A stretch of 7,927 nucleotides of DNA from Actinomycetes bacterium (lineage in GTDB: Bacteria; Planctomycetota; Phycisphaerae; JAACET01), in NCBI GenBank assembly GCA_030631725.1, contig DAOVKO010000095.1, forward strand, positions 1 through 7,927, in the 5' to 3' direction. A program made the position numbers and the translations under genes. Shown piece by piece: positions 4,991 to 7,927 of this stretch; position 1 is the first letter of the stretch, and each line of letters starts with the position of its first letter. The notes beneath the pieces are model-generated. The model was not told the DNA's origin, ran no database searches, and was given only the letters and a program-made list of their open reading frames with translations.

Positions 4991-6154
4991 TTGGCACTGG
5001 AATTCTCAAAAAACTATTCAACGGTAGCGAGCATCTCGGAAGCGGCCGTGCGGGGAAATCTCGCGGTTTTCCGTAAGCACTGCGGGCCGAGCGTGAAGAT
5101 ATGTCCGGTGGTAAAGGCCAACGCTTACGGGCACGGCGTAGCAATCGTCGCACCGGTGTTGGCCCAGGCGGGGGCGGATATGTTCGCCGTGGCTAGCATA
5201 GGCGAAGCAAATGAGTTGGCCCAGATCGTTCCGGAGAAGGAAATACTGGTATTCGGCCCGGTGCAAGGGCAGAGCTGGGCGAGTGCAGAGTTGGCCGAGG
5301 CGCTAAAGAGTAATTATCATCTCACGATTGCAGACATGCCGGGGGGCCAGGCTCTGGCAGAGGCAGCCGAGCAGGCGGGCCTCATAGGGCGAGTACACAT
5401 AAAAGTGGATACGGGGATGGGGCGAATGGGGGCCTTGCCCGCCGCGGCGCTGGAACTGGTCAGATTCGTGAGCACCGGCGAGCCGGTGCGGCTGGAGGGG
5501 CTATACACACATTTTGCTACGGCAGATGAGACGGATGTGTCGTTTGCCCGTGAGCAACTGCAGTGTTTCAAGGAGTTTATAAGGGCTGCCCAGGATGTGG
5601 CTGGTCAAGTGGGGCTGATACACGCGGCCAACAGCGCGGCGGTGCTGGCCCTGGAGGAGTCGCACTTCACGATGGTCAGGCCGGGGATTTCGACGTACGG
5701 GTATTGGCCGAGCAAGACCATGGGAACAATGAAGGTTCTGGAGGGCTTGAGGCCGGCTTTGCGCCTGGAGAGTCGCATTGTCCTGATCAAAGAGCTGCCG
5801 GTGGGGCATACGTGTGGGTATGGGCGGACCTTTCGAGCCCAGAGGCCAACGCGGGTCGGGATCGTTCCGCTGGGCTATGAGGACGGCTATCGGAGGAGCT
5901 TTTCCAATAAGACGGTAATGGTGATCGGCGGTTGTGCTGTGCCGGTGATAGGACGGATTTCCATGGACCAGACGATTGTGGACCTTACGGATCAACCCCA
6001 GGTGAAGACAGGTGATGTGGTTACGGTGATATCGGAAAAACGGGAGGATCCGAACTCGGTGGAGGCCTTGGCGGAGTTGGCAGATACTATCCCGTATGAG
6101 ATTACCTGCCTGCTGGGGCGGCGGATTGCCCGGCGGGCAGTAGCGAGGTTTTAG
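4991..6154 (+). CDS. alr: Alanine racemase
   Basis: A PLP-dependent fold-type III racemase of 387 residues (family about 360-390) that interconverts L- and D-alanine, supplying D-alanine for peptidoglycan; cytosolic. Motifs numbered from the TTG start: PLP lysine K42 in VVKANAYGHG; HIKVDTGMGRMG (136-147); YTHFATAD (172-179); HAANSAA (211-217); VRPGISTYGY (229-238) binding PLP phosphate; the second catalytic base Y277 in CGYGRTF; GRISMDQTIVDL (321-332) at the active-site entrance. The C-terminal beta domain runs from about 255. The frame is open from a GTG at 4952, but that codon sits in a hairpin loop without a ribosome site. TTG at 4991 has AGGTG at 4979-4983, 7 nt upstream, and puts nine residues before the conserved first strand (TVASISEAAVRGNL). 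It is 67 bp after the HMGL-family gene, possibly co-transcribed. All key residues are present; only the start is uncertain. Confidence 0.95.
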   Translation: MALEFSKNYSTVASISEAAVRGNLAVFRKHCGPSVKICPVVKANAYGHGVAIVAPVLAQAGADMFAVASIGEANELAQIVPEKEILVFGPVQGQSWASAELAEALKSNYHLTIADMPGGQALAEAAEQAGLIGRVHIKVDTGMGRMGALPAAALELVRFVSTGEPVRLEGLYTHFATADETDVSFAREQLQCFKEFIRAAQDVAGQVGLIHAANSAAVLALEESHFTMVRPGISTYGYWPSKTMGTMKVLEGLRPALRLESRIVLIKELPVGHTCGYGRTFRAQRPTRVGIVPLGYEDGYRRSFSNKTVMVIGGCAVPVIGRISMDQTIVDLTDQPQVKTGDVVTVISEKREDPNSVEALAELADTIPYEITCLLGRRIARRAVARF

Positions 6155-6174
6155 GCCTTGTAAATAGGGATAAG

Positions 6175-6194
6175 GGCCGATATTTTATTCGGCT
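6175..6194 (+). other. Small hairpin after alr
   Basis: GGCCGA pairs with TCGGCT (6175-6180 with 6189-6194, outermost pair G-U) around the AT-rich loop TATTTTAT. It lies 20 nt after the alr stop and directly before the terminator hairpin. GGGCC at 6174-6178 could alternatively pair with GGCCC at 6199-6203. Confidence 0.4.
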
Positions 6195-6197
6195 GAA

Positions 6198-6226
6198 AGG
6201 CCCGGCAGTGGCTGGGCCTGTGTTTT
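6198..6226 (+). terminator. Intrinsic terminator-like hairpin between alr and tkt
   Basis: The stem AGGCCCGGC/GCTGGGCCT (6198-6206, 6211-6219; one G-U pair) has an AGTG loop and a short T-rich tail, GTGTTTTC. The stem is strong and the tail short, so termination may be partial. It lies 36 bp before tkt. Confidence 0.6.
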
Positions 6227-6246
6227 CAAATGCCTTAGCAAGGAAC

Positions 6247-6252
6247 GAGGAG
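6247..6252 (+). promoter_or_regulatory. tkt: Ribosome binding site of tkt
   Basis: GAGGAG lies 10 nt before the ATG at 6263. The spacing is slightly long, and 19 nt relative to the in-frame ATG at 6272, so 6263 is preferred. Confidence 0.6.
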
Positions 6253-6262
6253 AAAGCTGTAA

Positions 6263-7927
6263 ATGGACAAGATGAACGAACTGAACAGCATGGTCATAGC
6301 CATGGCCAAGCACATCGTGAACATGACCACGGCCGCAGGGTCGGGGCACCCATCGTCGGCCCTGAGCCTGGTGCATATCGTGGCGGCATTGATGGGCAAG
6401 CAGATGCGCTGGGATCCGAAGGACCCGTGGAATCCGGTAGCGGATCGGCTGGTGCTTAGCGCGGGGCACGCGGTGCCGGTAGTCTATGCGGCTATGGCGG
6501 AGCTCGGAGCTGTAGTGGGTAAAAAGAAGGAGTCCGCCCAGGTGGTGACGGCTGAGTCGCTGTTGGAACTGAGGGAGATCGGCTCGCCGTTGGACGGGCA
6601 TCCCAATCCTCGGGTGGGGGTGGGGTTTTTCGACTCGGCAACGGGGTCTCTGGGACAGGGGCTTTCGACGGCGGCAGGCCTGGGGTTAGCAGCCAGGCTC
6701 GATAAGAGCCCCCGAAAGGTATTTGCCCTGGTCGGCGACGGAGAGAGCAGGGAGGGGCAAGTATGGGAGGCGTGCGATTTTGTTATCGACCATAAGCTCA
6801 ACAACGTGACGGTGATTTTCAACTGCAATGGGCAGGGGCAGAGCGACTATGTGTCTGGCCAGCAGAATGCTGCGAGCCTCGCGAAGAAACTGCGGGCCTT
6901 CGGTTTCAAGGTGCTGAGGATTAAGGGGCACGATCTGGAGTTGATATTCTCGGCCCTGGAAGAGGCCGCGGCTTCAGATGTGCCGGTGGCAATCGTGGCC
7001 AAGACGACTAAGGGCTGGGGGGTGAGGGAACTGAAGAAGCATACTTATCACGGCAAGCCTTTGACGCAGAAGCAACTGGGCAAGGCCCTGAAGGATATCG
7101 ATCGCCAGGCCCAGAAGCTGGGTGTCAGTGGGGCGATGGCTGAGCAGATGGTACCGCCCATGCCGGCAGGCGGAGCAAGGGGGCAGGAATCGAGGAGCAG
7201 CATACGGCTGGGCGACCCGGATTTTGGGGCATTACTGGTGGGTGATACATACCTGGCGAAATTTGAAAATGGGCTGATGAGCACGCGGCGGGCCTATGGG
7301 CTGGCCCTTCGGGAGTTGGGGAAGCTGGACGAGCGGATTGTGGCCCTGGACGCAGATGTGAAGAACTCGACGTTTACGGAGTATTTCGCGAAGAAATTTC
7401 CTGAGCGTTATTTTGAAGCCCGGATTGCCGAGCAGAACATGGTGTCGGCGGCAGTGGGCCTGGCGGCAGCGGGGAAGATTCCTTTTGTGAGCTCTTTTGC
7501 GAAGTTTTTGTCCCGGGCGTTCGACCAGATCGAAATGGCGGTGATTTCGGGCCATGGGGTCAAGGTGGTAGGCTCGCACGCTGGGGTAACGCTCGGGCCC
7601 GATGGTCCCAGCCAAATGGGGGTAACGGATGTGGCCTTTTTCCGATCGTTCCCGGCAGACCCGGAGGGTAACGGCGAGCCGGCCATGGCCTTTTTCTTCC
7701 CGTCCGACGGGGTGGGGGCTTACAAGTGCACGCAATTGATGGTCGATCATCCGGGGATGTGCTACCTGAGGACGCTGCGGAGCGATCTGCCGTTGCTTTA
7801 CAGTGCGGATACGGAATTCGAGCTGGGTGGGGCTAAGACATTGGCCGTAGGAGGAGAACTAACGATCATGGCCAGCGGGTACATGGTGCACCTGGGCAAG
7901 AAGGCGGTGGCGGCGCTAGCGGAAGAA
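6263..7927 (+). CDS. tkt: Transketolase, animal type, C-terminus cut by window edge
   Basis: 555 codons are open to the right edge; a full protein would be roughly 620-640 residues. It transfers two-carbon ketol units between sugar phosphates with thiamine diphosphate (pentose phosphate pathway). The TPP domain spans 1-255: AAGSGHPSS (24-32), SAGHAVPVVYA (66-76), DGHPNP (111-116), DSATGSLGQGLSTAAGLG (124-141), and the TPP motif from GDGESREGQVWEA (158-170) to NCNG (187-190). The pyrimidine-binding domain is at about 338-510, with DADVKNSTF (363-371), catalytic glutamate E390 in RIAEQNMVS, FDQIEMAVIS (420-429), GSHAGVTLGPDGPSQMG (437-453) and FPSDGV (479-484). The third domain starts near 515. 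The IAEQNMVS, GSH-GV--G-DGPSQM and PSDGV segments fit the short animal/archaeal-like class rather than the Escherichia coli class. Against my memory of human TKT there is an extra stretch of about nine residues near 465-476. It follows alr and a probable partial terminator, so expression may be partly separate. Confidence 0.95.
   Translation, partial: MDKMNELNSMVIAMAKHIVNMTTAAGSGHPSSALSLVHIVAALMGKQMRWDPKDPWNPVADRLVLSAGHAVPVVYAAMAELGAVVGKKKESAQVVTAESLLELREIGSPLDGHPNPRVGVGFFDSATGSLGQGLSTAAGLGLAARLDKSPRKVFALVGDGESREGQVWEACDFVIDHKLNNVTVIFNCNGQGQSDYVSGQQNAASLAKKLRAFGFKVLRIKGHDLELIFSALEEAAASDVPVAIVAKTTKGWGVRELKKHTYHGKPLTQKQLGKALKDIDRQAQKLGVSGAMAEQMVPPMPAGGARGQESRSSIRLGDPDFGALLVGDTYLAKFENGLMSTRRAYGLALRELGKLDERIVALDADVKNSTFTEYFAKKFPERYFEARIAEQNMVSAAVGLAAAGKIPFVSSFAKFLSRAFDQIEMAVISGHGVKVVGSHAGVTLGPDGPSQMGVTDVAFFRSFPADPEGNGEPAMAFFFPSDGVGAYKCTQLMVDHPGMCYLRTLRSDLPLLYSADTEFELGGAKTLAVGGELTIMASGYMVHLGKKAVAALAEE

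Noticed and set aside
1..7927. CRISPR array, phage or defence system, or rRNA/tRNA genes
   Set aside because: No regularly spaced repeats, no integrase or transposase frames, no defence-protein motifs and no rRNA or tRNA signatures were found on either strand.

Overview
The window is GC-rich chromosomal DNA from a bacterium, most likely a planctomycete (perhaps class Phycisphaerae). That assignment is an inference from the gene complement: a diadenylate cyclase with a pyruvate-kinase-like N-terminal part, a transketolase of the animal type, and a PilZ protein with a DLCSGG motif. No rRNA or other marker is present to confirm it. There are six protein genes. Two are cut by the window edges: a PilZ protein at the left and transketolase at the right.

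Left part (1-2700): a partial PilZ-domain gene reads leftwards. A 348-bp spacer follows, holding a good promoter and a large dyad, and leads into a diadenylate cyclase gene on the + strand. That gene converges, with only 9 bp between stops, on parB on the - strand. A perfect parS palindrome lies about 100 bp upstream of the parB start. No parA is in the window. These genes concern c-di-GMP response, c-di-AMP synthesis and chromosome segregation.

Middle part (2580-3549): a long gene-poor stretch. From left to right it holds parS, a C-rich tract whose - strand has a G-quadruplex pattern, an AT-rich inverted repeat, and a 149-bp element with 22-bp imperfect terminal inverted repeats flanked by perfect 9-bp direct repeats (ATAAAGCTT). 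I read the last as a MITE-like insertion. It ends against the -35 region of a promoter that would drive the right-hand genes, through a roughly 240-nt hairpin-rich leader.

Right part (3550-7927): three metabolic genes all on the + strand. The first is a DRE-TIM/HMGL-family acyl-CoA condensing enzyme that looks like Re-citrate synthase or homocitrate synthase. The second is alanine racemase (alr), which supplies D-alanine for peptidoglycan. The third is an animal-type transketolase (tkt) of the pentose phosphate pathway. A strong hairpin lies between the first two, and a terminator-like hairpin lies between alr and tkt. The most unusual items are the MITE-like element and its position, the altered RHR motif of the cyclase, and the Re-citrate-synthase-like enzyme.
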